Positions 36,464 through 46,170 of a stretch of DNA of 64,000 nt are shown here, piece by piece. The translations under genes were made by a program, and so were the position numbers. How positions within the stretch are numbered: the first letter of the stretch is position 1; each line of letters opens with the position of its first letter. A model generated the notes under the pieces. It made no database searches. It was given only the letters and a program-made list of their open reading frames with translations, and was not told the DNA's origin. The stretch is from Gallionella sp. (GTDB taxonomy: Bacteria > Pseudomonadota > Gammaproteobacteria > Burkholderiales > Gallionellaceae), in assembly GCA_028710525.1 (NCBI GenBank), contig JAQTTY010000003.1, positions 124,001 through 188,000 on the forward strand, given 5' to 3'.

Positions 36464-39400
36464 AGCCATCCCCCTTGAGCAATAGATCGCAACGGTTTGG
36501 GCGGGAAGCTCAAAGGCTGCGGTAAATGATCGAATGAATAACGTAGATAGGCCATCAAAGATTGCTGAGAATAGTTGCTGCTGTTATCCATCGCCAATTT
36601 GAAACCAACCGAAACTTGCGTCCCCACCGGCATCTCGGCACTGCCGAACAAACCATAGCCTAAACCGTTGACCGAACTACCCGCATACTGGGAAGCATAG
36701 CCGGGTAAGGCTGCAATCTGTGTCTGCCAAGCCAGTTGCATGGCAGGATCTCCGGGATAGTAGACGATGGGGTCCGCACGGAAAGCGCGCAAGCCTATAT
36801 CAGCACCCACCTGGTAGACCACATCTCCGTTGCGTCCGCTCAAATCGAATGGCACCCCCGCGCTGACATAACTTTGCGGACTGAAATATCCACCGTGCCC
36901 CAAAGTGAAATAGCTCAGGTTATGTCGATAACTCATAAAGGAGAAGTTCACGCCTACCGTCATCTCCATATCCGCCGTGCGGTAAGGTTTGGTATACGCG
37001 CCCGCCGACAACTCCAACTCATTATTGGTCATCACACCTGAACCCGTCAGCGCGGAGTAAGCAGCGCTAGCATATACACCTTTACCGTTCCGGTCATAAT
37101 CGGCCGAGACACCCAAACCTGTCTTGACCACCCCACCCCATGCCTTACCGGTGCGAGGATCGGTCGCACCTGCATAAGACAGTAAGCTGTCTGTGACGGC
37201 ACGGCGATCTACACCCACACGTACCCCCACTCCCGGACCGACCTTACTCGCCAGACTCAAGCCACCTACGAAGTCGGTGACCTTAAAACCCAAGGGAGTC
37301 GTACCCAGATCGACAGTCATATTGCCCTGTCTATAAGCACCGTTCAATGCGACGCCCGCAGCATTTTGAGCAGTCGCAGCAGTAGGTGCCGCGAGGAAAG
37401 GCCCCAGTCCGACCGAGCCGAAACGCACAGCATTCTGTGGTACGGCAGAATTCAAAGTGCCCGCACTCAATAGCACTGGGGTGGCGCGCAGGCTGAGCTG
37501 TGCACCGTGGTCCATAGGCATATCGTATTGCGCTGCCATCTCGATTTCAGAGAGTGTACTCAAGCCTGCTTCGCCGGTACGGTTACGAAATCCAGCACCC
37601 GCAAGGATGCTATCCGACGATGCAGATTGCATCGCAGCAATCTCGTCGCTCACTGTTGCTGCGCGTCGTGGTGTCGCGGGGACTTCTCCAAACTGTGGCG
37701 CCGGGGCACGTACAGGCGGATTTTCGGCATAAGCCAGCGCAACGGGGGCACGCTCGCTAGGCGCAGTTTCGGCGAATGCGGCGGGCAGTTCGCTACGTGC
37801 AGCGCGAGGTTGCACCGCGACTGAGCTGGCATCGGAATGTGGGCCAACACTGCGCGACATCTTGAGACTGTTACGGTCTAGTACATCGGGCACAGGCAGC
37901 AAATCATCGCGGCGTGGTGTCAGGTCAGCCGGCACAGGAAGCAGCTCAGGGCGTTCCTCCTGCGGAAACTCATCGACCAGTCGCAAAGATAGGCCACCGC
38001 TGGAACCATCGAACGCCGCTTCTTCACGCTCCAAAGCTTGGGCGTACTGGAAGTACTCCATCGCCTTGTCATAGTTGCCATTGGCCTTCTCGGCTCTGCC
38101 GGCGGCAGCCAATGCGCGAGGATGATTGGGCTGCAAGGCCAGTGCTAATTGTGCGTGTTGTAAGGCTTTGTCGTTCTGATTCACCGACAACGCCATGCTG
38201 GAGGCGAACAAGTGGTTGTCGAAATCATCCGAGTTACGTGCCAACACCTCTTCGGTAATACGCAAGGCCGTGTCAGGTTCATTACCCGTGTTGTACAAAC
38301 GAGCCAAAGCCATTTGTAGACGTGGGTCGTCGGAGCGCGCCAGCGCAGGCTGCAAGACTCGGTAGGCATCGGCAAGATGCCCCCCTTCACGTAGGCTGTC
38401 GGCCTGACGTATGGTGTAAGCAAGAATGATGTCGTTCAAATCTTTCTGTTGCGAGACGCTCAGACGCTCAGGTGCGGCGGAGAGCGCGCGTAGCAGCGCC
38501 CCCAGTTCCACATACTGTCTGCCATTCAACAATAGCCCAGCATATTGGATACGCGTGTCTATGCTGCTGTTCGGGTAACTTACCATTACCTTGCGCATCA
38601 CCCGCAATGCATCGTCACTCTGACCGATGTCCGACCAACCCGTGGCGGTGACCGCCAATAGCTCCTTATCATTGCCAGACTCGCGTTCCACAAGACGCAT
38701 GGTGTTCTGTGCGGCAGCCGCTTGTTTGGCCTCGAACAATTGTTGCGCACGTTGCGCTTGGGCATGTATCCAGAAGCGACGTTGCTCACGCTTAAGCGCA
38801 GGTGTACGCGACGCAGGTGGGATGCGTTCCAGCGTACGCAATCCCTCTGCCCAACCCTTCTGCTCTGCATAGAGCAAAGCACGAGCATGGATACCCTCGG
38901 GAAAATCAGGATAGGCATCGACCAGATTGTCTAGCAAGGCATTCGCCTCAGATGGGTAGCCCAACTTTTGATACTGTCTAGCCAAAGATAAACGTATCCA
39001 AGGATTGACAGGGTCGAGCAACAGCGCGTCTTCCAAACGACTGGCCGCGCTGCGATAGTCGTGATTCTTCTCATCTAACGTCGCCATCTGCACCAATACC
39101 GCGGATTTGATCTGTTCATTGCCTGCGCTCTGCAGCGCACTGGAGTGTTCATAGTCAGCCAGCATCGTGCGTGCCTCGCGCTCGCGACCCGTCTGGATCA
39201 ACAATGAAAGTAGGCCCGCAAAGGCATTCACTTCATTAGGCTTGCGGCGCAGCACGCCACGATACAAGGACTCGGCTTGATCATAGCGGCGCTGTTCGGA
39301 GAGCAGGTCGGCCAACATGACCGTCGCTGCTGGTTCGCTCGCATCGATGCGGCGAGCACTTTGCAGATCGCGCTCAGTCTCACCTATATCGCCTGCATCA

Positions 39401-40461
39401 CGTGCCACATTGGCTTGCTGCACCAACAACCAATAGCGCGCACTGTTGCGGGCCTGCGTCCAACGTCTGCCGTGTCTGTCGTAACGCTTAGCTTGATCAA
39501 AATAGTCTATGGCGGGAGCGAACGACTCCTGACGCAAACGAATCAGCCCCATACCACCCAAGGCATCCGGATCATGTGGATGTTTGGCGAGTATGGTAGT
39601 GAAGCGCGCCTCGGCTTGCTCTAGATCACCTTGGTTCAGCGAACGGAAACCGCTCTGACGTGCCAAGGCTTCGGCACTTGGTCTGTAGCTACGTGTAGGT
39701 CTATCCAAACTAGCCAGTCTAGATTTAATGCCCGCATCTTCTGGATGTCGCGCTAAAAATTCTTCGAACAACTTGCGATCGCTCTTCTTGGCGTCCAGCC
39801 AAACCAAGGCCTGACGCCAAGCGCGGTCTGCCTCGACATCGCTGGACAAGGCCACCAGCTGGCGTATTCCTTCGCGGCGCGTGGTCTCGCGGTAGGTCAG
39901 ATGCTTAGCCAGTGCCAACAAATAGGTCTTGTCGCCGGGATGGTTCTTGGCCAGCGTCTCCAAGCCCTGACGTGCTTCACCCCAACCTTCACGGGTGCCG
40001 CCTAGGGTTTGGTAATACTCCAGTCCAAGTGCGCCTGAGGGACGCTCACCTTTCAAAGCCTTCTTGTATTGTTTGACTGCCGCATCGGGCTGTCCGGCCT
40101 GTGCCTGTTTGCGCGCCACATCGAGCTCGCTCGCGGGCACTGTACCCATGCGCAAACTTGAGGCGAGTTCGGTCAGCCCGACGGGTGGTGGACTCAATCT
40201 GGCGGCACGTTCGTAAAGCGCTTGCGCTTCTGTCACATTGCCAGCACGCAGTTCTATCTTGGCCAGCTGTATCAAAGCCTGCGGATGATTCGGTTCGGCG
40301 CGCAACAATTTGCGCCAAGCGTCACCGGCTAAGTCGTCACGGTTCTTCTGCTGCCAATATGTGGCTTGTTCGATCAGCACTTGGGAAGCGTTATCAACTG
40401 CCGCCCAAGCTGGGCCAGCCCCCTGCGTGAGGGCCAGCACCAGACAAGCCAGTTTGGTCAT
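36460..40461 (-). CDS. bcsC: cellulose export outer-membrane protein BcsC
   Basis: About 1333 residues if started at the ATG 40461, which overlaps the bcsZ stop (ATGA); an ATG at 40470 is an alternative. Signal peptide MTKLACLVLALTQGAGPAWA|AVDN. About nineteen TPR-like repeats fill ~20-870. An unusual Pro/Ala/Glu-rich segment (~890-1010) joins them to the C-terminal BcsC barrel (~1030-1333; LGTTPLGFKVTDFVGG and LGYGLFGSAEMPVG are typical). BcsC spans periplasm and outer membrane and exports the glucan chain. E. coli BcsC has 1157 residues, so this one is longer, mostly through the linker. Confidence 0.94.
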   Translation of the reverse strand: MTKLACLVLALTQGAGPAWAAVDNASQVLIEQATYWQQKNRDDLAGDAWRKLLRAEPNHPQALIQLAKIELRAGNVTEAQALYERAARLSPPPVGLTELASSLRMGTVPASELDVARKQAQAGQPDAAVKQYKKALKGERPSGALGLEYYQTLGGTREGWGEARQGLETLAKNHPGDKTYLLALAKHLTYRETTRREGIRQLVALSSDVEADRAWRQALVWLDAKKSDRKLFEEFLARHPEDAGIKSRLASLDRPTRSYRPSAEALARQSGFRSLNQGDLEQAEARFTTILAKHPHDPDALGGMGLIRLRQESFAPAIDYFDQAKRYDRHGRRWTQARNSARYWLLVQQANVARDAGDIGETERDLQSARRIDASEPAATVMLADLLSEQRRYDQAESLYRGVLRRKPNEVNAFAGLLSLLIQTGREREARTMLADYEHSSALQSAGNEQIKSAVLVQMATLDEKNHDYRSAASRLEDALLLDPVNPWIRLSLARQYQKLGYPSEANALLDNLVDAYPDFPEGIHARALLYAEQKGWAEGLRTLERIPPASRTPALKREQRRFWIHAQAQRAQQLFEAKQAAAAQNTMRLVERESGNDKELLAVTATGWSDIGQSDDALRVMRKVMVSYPNSSIDTRIQYAGLLLNGRQYVELGALLRALSAAPERLSVSQQKDLNDIILAYTIRQADSLREGGHLADAYRVLQPALARSDDPRLQMALARLYNTGNEPDTALRITEEVLARNSDDFDNHLFASSMALSVNQNDKALQHAQLALALQPNHPRALAAAGRAEKANGNYDKAMEYFQYAQALEREEAAFDGSSGGLSLRLVDEFPQEERPELLPVPADLTPRRDDLLPVPDVLDRNSLKMSRSVGPHSDASSVAVQPRAARSELPAAFAETAPSERAPVALAYAENPPVRAPAPQFGEVPATPRRAATVSDEIAAMQSASSDSILAGAGFRNRTGEAGLSTLSEIEMAAQYDMPMDHGAQLSLRATPVLLSAGTLNSAVPQNAVRFGSVGLGPFLAAPTAATAQNAAGVALNGAYRQGNMTVDLGTTPLGFKVTDFVGGLSLASKVGPGVGVRVGVDRRAVTDSLLSYAGATDPRTGKAWGGVVKTGLGVSADYDRNGKGVYASAAYSALTGSGVMTNNELELSAGAYTKPYRTADMEMTVGVNFSFMSYRHNLSYFTLGHGGYFSPQSYVSAGVPFDLSGRNGDVVYQVGADIGLRAFRADPIVYYPGDPAMQLAWQTQIAALPGYASQYAGSSVNGLGYGLFGSAEMPVGTQVSVGFKLAMDNSSNYSQQSLMAYLRYSFDHLPQPLSFPPKPLRSIAQGGWL

Positions 40462-41612
40462 TTTGTGCATTGCGCTACTTTCTTCAACACCAGACTCCCA
40501 TTCGATTCGAAGCGATAACGCTGCTCCATCCAACCCTGCGCGAACAACCCCAGCGCTCGTTCGTAATACACCTTGGGTATACCCCCCATGGCGACGATAC
40601 GTGTCTGCTGCAGATGCACAGATTGCTGGTCTCCCCACGCCGACAGTATGGGCAGCACCGCCGCCGAGAAACCTACCGGCCCTGCGCCACTGACCTTGCC
40701 ATCCGTCACATCTATCTTTTCTGGGGGCAACATATCGCGCTTGATTGCCGCGCGCATACCAGCCAAATGCCGCAATAATATCGCACGTCGCGGATCATGA
40801 GACGACAACATGCCAGCCCAAAGATACACACGTATCGCTTCGTAACCACCTTGTAGGCCCACATTCGCATCGATTACGAATCCCTGCTTGGGCTTTACCA
40901 CCACCCAATCTGCTGCCAATGCTGCAGGTGTAGTCGCCGCAAACATATCCATCGTGGACTTTGCCAGAGCTGCCCACGGCCCTTGTTTGACCTGATGTGC
41001 CAGCCCTGCAAGCAAGAACAGCGGCTGATAACTAGGGTTGAGCTTATAAGCCCCCGATGATAACGAGTAACCTTGTGGGCCGGGCAATAATACTGGGCCA
41101 ACTCCAGCCACATCGACGACCAATTCTTTTGCGATGCGCGCCTGCAACAACTCGGCCAACGCACCTAGCTTGGGTTCATGCCAATGGTTGCTGGCTTGAT
41201 ACAGTGTATAGGCCAACCAGATATCGGCATCGCTGGCAGCATGCTCGTCCAATACGCCCCAGCTATGGTCGGGCCGTTCGCCCCACTTCCATGCCATCAA
41301 GCGTGCTGTGAAATCGCCACCCGCCAGATTGTTACGTGTCCAATCCAAGATGACATCGAAGTGTTTGCGGTCATCCGCCACCAACGCAAAGAACAAAGCG
41401 TATGCCTGCCCTTCCGAGGTGGTGCTGCCCCCCATACGGGTATCGATGACACGGCCATCTTCTTGCACGAAATCCTGCTTAAACGTATCCCAAGCCGGCC
41501 AGCCTGCACAGCCCGATAAGCCGGCGGCATTGCCTTCTAATGCACAGCCGGCCAGCACCGAGCAGAACATCGCCGCGCTAGACTTGATGAAATGACGACG
41601 CGTATAACTCAC
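40458..41612 (-). CDS. bcsZ: cellulose-operon endoglucanase BcsZ (GH8), predicted Tat lipoprotein
   Basis: 384 residues from a GTG (41612). The N-terminus YTRRHFIKSSAAMF carries a twin-arginine motif and ends in a lipobox LAGC (Cys23), so a folded, lipid-anchored periplasmic enzyme is predicted. GH8 residues are in place: Glu67 in TTSEGQAYALFF and the Asp in SDADIWLAY (128-130). BcsZ trims beta-1,4-glucan in the periplasm and is needed for full cellulose output. It lies between bcsB (gap 17 bases) and bcsC (ATGA overlap). The Tat plus lipobox signal differs from the plain Sec signal of the E. coli protein. Confidence 0.93.
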   Translation of the reverse strand: MSYTRRHFIKSSAAMFCSVLAGCALEGNAAGLSGCAGWPAWDTFKQDFVQEDGRVIDTRMGGSTTSEGQAYALFFALVADDRKHFDVILDWTRNNLAGGDFTARLMAWKWGERPDHSWGVLDEHAASDADIWLAYTLYQASNHWHEPKLGALAELLQARIAKELVVDVAGVGPVLLPGPQGYSLSSGAYKLNPSYQPLFLLAGLAHQVKQGPWAALAKSTMDMFAATTPAALAADWVVVKPKQGFVIDANVGLQGGYEAIRVYLWAGMLSSHDPRRAILLRHLAGMRAAIKRDMLPPEKIDVTDGKVSGAGPVGFSAAVLPILSAWGDQQSVHLQQTRIVAMGGIPKVYYERALGLFAQGWMEQRYRFESNGSLVLKKVAQCTK

Positions 41613-41629
41613 TCAGACTATCGTCCCGC

Positions 41630-43933
41630 TCAATGTTTGGTACTCAGACGCTTTGCTGCGATCTTACGCAGCATGCGGTACATCAACACCGCCAACAGAA
41701 TAGCGATCAGCAAGCCCAGCAACACCGCGATAATCGGATGCTGGGTGATCAACCAACGCAACTTGGTGTACCAGTCCAAATCACCTACATAATAAGTATC
41801 CGACACTCTCGCGTTCACTACATTCTTATTATCCAAAATGATGAAATCGCCCTGCATATCGGCTATTTGAGTGCGGCTATAGAAAATATCACCTATCTTC
41901 GTCAAGTCAGATGCGTCATCGGCATACATCACCACCGCACTGCGCTTGGAATGTAAGGGCGATTCAAACGCCATGATGGTCGCCAGACTGCTGCCGCCTT
42001 TGAAGCTCAACTTGGCTTCGGGGTGATCGCTACCCAAGGTGTCCAGTCCCGCCCATCGATAATAGAGGCGCTTAAAGATATTGGGCTCGCGCACGTGACG
42101 CTCGCCGTCCTGTTCCACGATAGGCAGATAATCGGCCCACTTGTGCAGTAAATCCTGATGCTGAGACGAGGCGATGACGATTAAGTCATCCTTACTGACC
42201 TGGTCAATATCAGCGGACGACACCAACGTGTGGCGCAGCGCTGGATAACCGGTCGATTCGCCCATATGCCCCATCACAGAAAGATAGAGACCAATCTCAC
42301 CTGCATTTGGTTGTGCAGGCAGTACCACTGCGCTGTCAGACAAATCCGCCATGCGTGTGTAAGGGAATCCCAGATTGGCAAAGGCAGCCAAATCGGGCAA
42401 CGGCGCATAGTGCGGGAACTGGCTGAAATCCAAGGTCGAATCAGCATCGATGGAGCCTTGCATATTGTTCAGATAGTTATCCCTGCACTCACCTTCCTTG
42501 GTCATATCAAAGTAGTAGTTGAGCTGCAACTGGTTCCGTGCGATCAATTGATAGGGCGGAATGAGCACCGATTCCTCACGTTTTGCCTCGTCTCCATCAC
42601 GCAGCAAGGCTGCTGTCTTCTCGGTGATGCTGCCATCACCCATAAAATCATTGAGCGCCATCGCCTGCACAAAACGATTGTTGATATCGATGTTCAGACT
42701 AGAGCTCTTGTTATAAGGCAAATTGGTGTAGCGGTACTTCAGGTCCACCGGCACACCGGCACTACGCCAAGTGAACAAATCAGGCGGAATACGGAAATCG
42801 AGTTTAATCGGATCGTTGAAATAACCGTGTACCTGCAGATCGTCCAATTTAGCCAACTCGCCAAAATGCACCGGCCTATCCGTGGGCAACCAAGAAGGTG
42901 CATCGTAAGGTTTACGTGCAGGCGGTTCAGTCGATTCGCTGATCAAAGCGTGTTGCCCGGTCAAGGAGTTATGATTGAGCGTGATGGCACGCGCGGCACG
43001 CAGCATCTCCTCATCATTACTACCCGACACCAGCAGTAGCTTCGCCCCCGGCACCGTAGGGTGGGACAGCAAGGACACCGAAGCACCATTGCTACCACTG
43101 AGCGTGCCGATATGTTCATTGCTCTGCAGGAACACCACCGCATTGCCCTCTGGCAATTTATCCAGCGTCACTGGGAAGCGGGCACCACGATAGCTGGCCA
43201 GTCCGCCGAACCAAGATGCCGTGACACCGGCAGCCTTCAACGTCCCCAGCGAGGGGGCGGCAGAGAATACGAAAGGCAGGTCGAGGTTGGCATTGTCGCG
43301 TCTATCGAAGAACGGCAAAGGCAACAGTTTGAGGTCGTTCTCCAAGGTCAGCGGTGCCAGCGTCAACTCTATGACACCCAGATTGCTCAGCTCCAACCAC
43401 AAGGAAGAGTGCATAGGGTCTTCGCACTTGTAGGTGTAATGGCCAATCAGTTTGAACTTGAGCTTGTTGAAATCAGTGAAGAAACGCGGATCGATATCGA
43501 ATTCGGTACGATTTGCATCGCCCTTGTCCTTATCGTGTGGCAAGGCCAATACATGCACGACTTCGTCGTTCATCATCACCATCAGATGACTCAACTCAGG
43601 CAGCATGGCCGGAGAATAGTTGTAGTTCAGCTTGAGTTTGGCACCGACCACGACCTCGTCAGAACGTATCGAGAAGGGAAATAACATAGAGCCTTCCACA
43701 CCGCGCAACATGACAGGCTTTTGCGCTCCCATTTGCTTGAGGCTGTAGTTGACGACACGCAACTTCACCTTGTTCTGGCTGGCATCTTCCGTACCTAGCT
43801 GTATGACTGTGTCGTCTTTGCGCGTCTTGGCTTCAGCGCTGAGGCTGAGCATAGAACACAGCAATGCCGCTATCACCATCGCCACGCCCATTTGCGTGCG
43901 CAATCCCCTATTCATTCCGGCCTTGCTAGTCAT
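41630..43933 (-). CDS. bcsB: cellulose synthase periplasmic subunit BcsB
   Basis: 767 residues. Signal peptide (~13-35), two pairs of carbohydrate-binding and flavodoxin-like domains, and a C-terminal TM helix (~735-757) by which BcsB holds on to BcsA. VVGAKLKLNYNYSPAM, FPVTLDKLPEGNAVVF and LDFRIPPDLFTW are typical BcsB stretches. It guides the nascent glucan through the periplasm. The ATG overlaps the bcsA stop (ATGA); an in-frame ATG six codons later is an alternative start. Confidence 0.95.
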   Translation of the reverse strand: MTSKAGMNRGLRTQMGVAMVIAALLCSMLSLSAEAKTRKDDTVIQLGTEDASQNKVKLRVVNYSLKQMGAQKPVMLRGVEGSMLFPFSIRSDEVVVGAKLKLNYNYSPAMLPELSHLMVMMNDEVVHVLALPHDKDKGDANRTEFDIDPRFFTDFNKLKFKLIGHYTYKCEDPMHSSLWLELSNLGVIELTLAPLTLENDLKLLPLPFFDRRDNANLDLPFVFSAAPSLGTLKAAGVTASWFGGLASYRGARFPVTLDKLPEGNAVVFLQSNEHIGTLSGSNGASVSLLSHPTVPGAKLLLVSGSNDEEMLRAARAITLNHNSLTGQHALISESTEPPARKPYDAPSWLPTDRPVHFGELAKLDDLQVHGYFNDPIKLDFRIPPDLFTWRSAGVPVDLKYRYTNLPYNKSSSLNIDINNRFVQAMALNDFMGDGSITEKTAALLRDGDEAKREESVLIPPYQLIARNQLQLNYYFDMTKEGECRDNYLNNMQGSIDADSTLDFSQFPHYAPLPDLAAFANLGFPYTRMADLSDSAVVLPAQPNAGEIGLYLSVMGHMGESTGYPALRHTLVSSADIDQVSKDDLIVIASSQHQDLLHKWADYLPIVEQDGERHVREPNIFKRLYYRWAGLDTLGSDHPEAKLSFKGGSSLATIMAFESPLHSKRSAVVMYADDASDLTKIGDIFYSRTQIADMQGDFIILDNKNVVNARVSDTYYVGDLDWYTKLRWLITQHPIIAVLLGLLIAILLAVLMYRMLRKIAAKRLSTKH

Positions 43934-46170
43934 GCTTGTTCTCTCCTGGCTTTGAAGCTCGAATAATACTTTCTAGTTAACTCGCCCAACAGTGTGTTGA
44001 AGCGTAAAAATCCCGTAACACTGATCTGAAACACCTCTTTCAAGCCGGTAAGCGGATGATCGGTCTTGTGTTCACGCAGCCATTCCTGCCATGCATCTCC
44101 ACGTGAGAAGGTTGCCGCCACCAACATCTGGTAGTCTTCCATCTGCATGTCGTCAAAACGGATGCGCAGCACCTTGCCTTGATTTGATGCAACGATGCCA
44201 GGAAAACTGAATTCGCGGTCGCCACGGAATATCGCCAAATGCAAATGCGCTTCCTGCTCTACATCCAGATGCGCTGGCATACGCAGCGCGAAACCGCCTT
44301 CGGAAAAATCCTCGGTGTGACAAGTCATGGTACGACCATTCTGCAATCGCACCATAGCAGGCAGATTGAGATTGACGCGCCAATGTTTGCGTATCTGGCG
44401 CGTCTCGAAAGCTACCGCCAAGGTGGCGAACAACAGCATCAGGTTATACACAGTCCACAGCAGATTCAGCAACACCGTGCCCCACTCGTCCGAGTTCCAC
44501 CAGAACAGCCGGATGAAACCGAAGATGAGACCAAGTATATTCAGACCTAGGATGGTTAAATAAGGACCTGCGATGTCCCAGTCGAAGTATTCCCTATCCA
44601 CCATACCACCCTTGGCGGTCACGTTGAACTTACCCAATTTGGGGTTGATTAGCGCAACGGTGGTCGGCAGCAAGATGTACCAAGCCAGTGCGGTCTCGTA
44701 CACCTCGGCCCAAAAAGTGTGGCGATACTTGCCCTGGATTCGGGAATTGGCAACGTTGGCGTGGATTAGATGCGGCAAGGCATATACCGCAATCAAATCA
44801 GCTGAGGCCTGTATCACGTGCGCTTCAAAAAACATATAAGAGAGTGGCGCGGTGAGAAAGATGATGCGCGGAATACCATAGAAGAAATGCATCATGGCAT
44901 TGGCATAGCACAGCCGTTGCGGCCAATTCAGACCTTTTGCGAGTATAGGATTATCGACTCGAAAGATTTGCGCCATTCCCCGCGCCCAACGGATGCGCTG
45001 ACCGACGTGCGCAGACAAACTTTCAGTCGCCAGACCTGCGGCTTGAACGATGCCCAGATACGCGGTGTTGTAGCCGAGTCGGTGCAACTTGAGCGCGGTG
45101 TGTGCATCTTCAGTGACCGTCTCGACCGCGATACCACCTACTTCCAGCAGACGGTCACGACGTATCACCGCACAAGAACCGCAAAAGAAGGTCGCGTTCC
45201 ACAGATCGTTACCATCCTGCACTAAGCCATAGAACAACTCACCCTCGTTTGGCATATGACGGAACTTGCCAAGATTACGTTCGAAAGGATCGGGAGATAG
45301 GAAATGGTGAGGCGTCTGAACCATGGCCAACTTCTTATCGGCCAAAAACCAACCCACACTCATCTGTAAGAAAGATCGCGTCGGTATATGGTCACAATCG
45401 AAGATCGCAATCAACTCGCCGTTTGTGTTAGGCAAAGCCGCATTGATATTGCCCGCTTTAGCGTGGAAGTTATTGGTACGCGTGACGTGGGTTGCGCCGA
45501 CAGACTCTGCAAACACTCTAAACTCGTCACGTCTGCCATCATCGAGGATATAGACCTTGAGCTTATCGCGCGGCCAATCTAGGGCCAATGCAGCGATCAC
45601 AGTTGGGCGTACCACCGCGAGCGGTTCGTTATAAGACGGAATGAAGATATCTACACTAGGCCACAAAGAGGTGTCCTCGGGCATAGGGATAGGTTTGCGT
45701 TTCAACGGCCAAATGGTCTGGAAGAAACCGATCACCAGTACCGCCCAAGCATACAACTCCGCAACGATCAGACCGACACCGAAGAGCATATCGAAATCCA
45801 GCGAGGCTCCAAAAGTCTCCGTGATGCGCCAATAGATGTAGCGGGTCGACACAATGAGTGACATGAAGATCAGCACCAGTGTCACCAGTGTCCCCACATA
45901 GCGACGGATGTACATTGCCAATCCACCGAAGGCCAGCGAGAACAGGAACTGCTCCCACAAAGTAAAAGGCACGGCAATGATGAACAGCGCAATCAATGCA
46001 CACGCCACCCCGACCAGCAACATCACACCCGGTATAGACCAGGCCTGATGATCAATGAGTAAATCTCCCCATTTATTAGGCAGGCCATAGCGATACAGCG
46101 AGTTGACGGTAGAACGACTACTCCAGCGGTAGCGCGCTCTAAAACTGGCTAGTTTCCGCCGTATTTTCAT
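43930..46170 (-). CDS. bcsA: cellulose synthase catalytic subunit BcsA
   Basis: 746 residues. Multi-helix inner-membrane GT2 synthase making beta-1,4-glucan from UDP-glucose. Motifs: LDDG (209-212), DCD (258-260), FFCGS (328-332), TED (353-355, catalytic base) and QRIRW (391-395). Helices lie at ~45-150 and in four or more segments after ~420. The C-terminal PilZ domain (~590-690) has R594-K-H-W-R598 and D621-F-S-E-G-G626, the RxxxR and DxSxxG c-di-GMP site, so activity should depend on c-di-GMP, linking it to the GGDEF/EAL block. ATGA overlaps join it to bcsQ and bcsB. Confidence 0.97.
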   Translation of the reverse strand: MKIRRKLASFRARYRWSSRSTVNSLYRYGLPNKWGDLLIDHQAWSIPGVMLLVGVACALIALFIIAVPFTLWEQFLFSLAFGGLAMYIRRYVGTLVTLVLIFMSLIVSTRYIYWRITETFGASLDFDMLFGVGLIVAELYAWAVLVIGFFQTIWPLKRKPIPMPEDTSLWPSVDIFIPSYNEPLAVVRPTVIAALALDWPRDKLKVYILDDGRRDEFRVFAESVGATHVTRTNNFHAKAGNINAALPNTNGELIAIFDCDHIPTRSFLQMSVGWFLADKKLAMVQTPHHFLSPDPFERNLGKFRHMPNEGELFYGLVQDGNDLWNATFFCGSCAVIRRDRLLEVGGIAVETVTEDAHTALKLHRLGYNTAYLGIVQAAGLATESLSAHVGQRIRWARGMAQIFRVDNPILAKGLNWPQRLCYANAMMHFFYGIPRIIFLTAPLSYMFFEAHVIQASADLIAVYALPHLIHANVANSRIQGKYRHTFWAEVYETALAWYILLPTTVALINPKLGKFNVTAKGGMVDREYFDWDIAGPYLTILGLNILGLIFGFIRLFWWNSDEWGTVLLNLLWTVYNLMLLFATLAVAFETRQIRKHWRVNLNLPAMVRLQNGRTMTCHTEDFSEGGFALRMPAHLDVEQEAHLHLAIFRGDREFSFPGIVASNQGKVLRIRFDDMQMEDYQMLVAATFSRGDAWQEWLREHKTDHPLTGLKEVFQISVTGFLRFNTLLGELTRKYYSSFKARREQA

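Noticed and set aside
42230-43039. 269-codon open frame antisense to bcsB
   Set aside because: Shadow of bcsB codon bias; no ribosome site or domain recognised.
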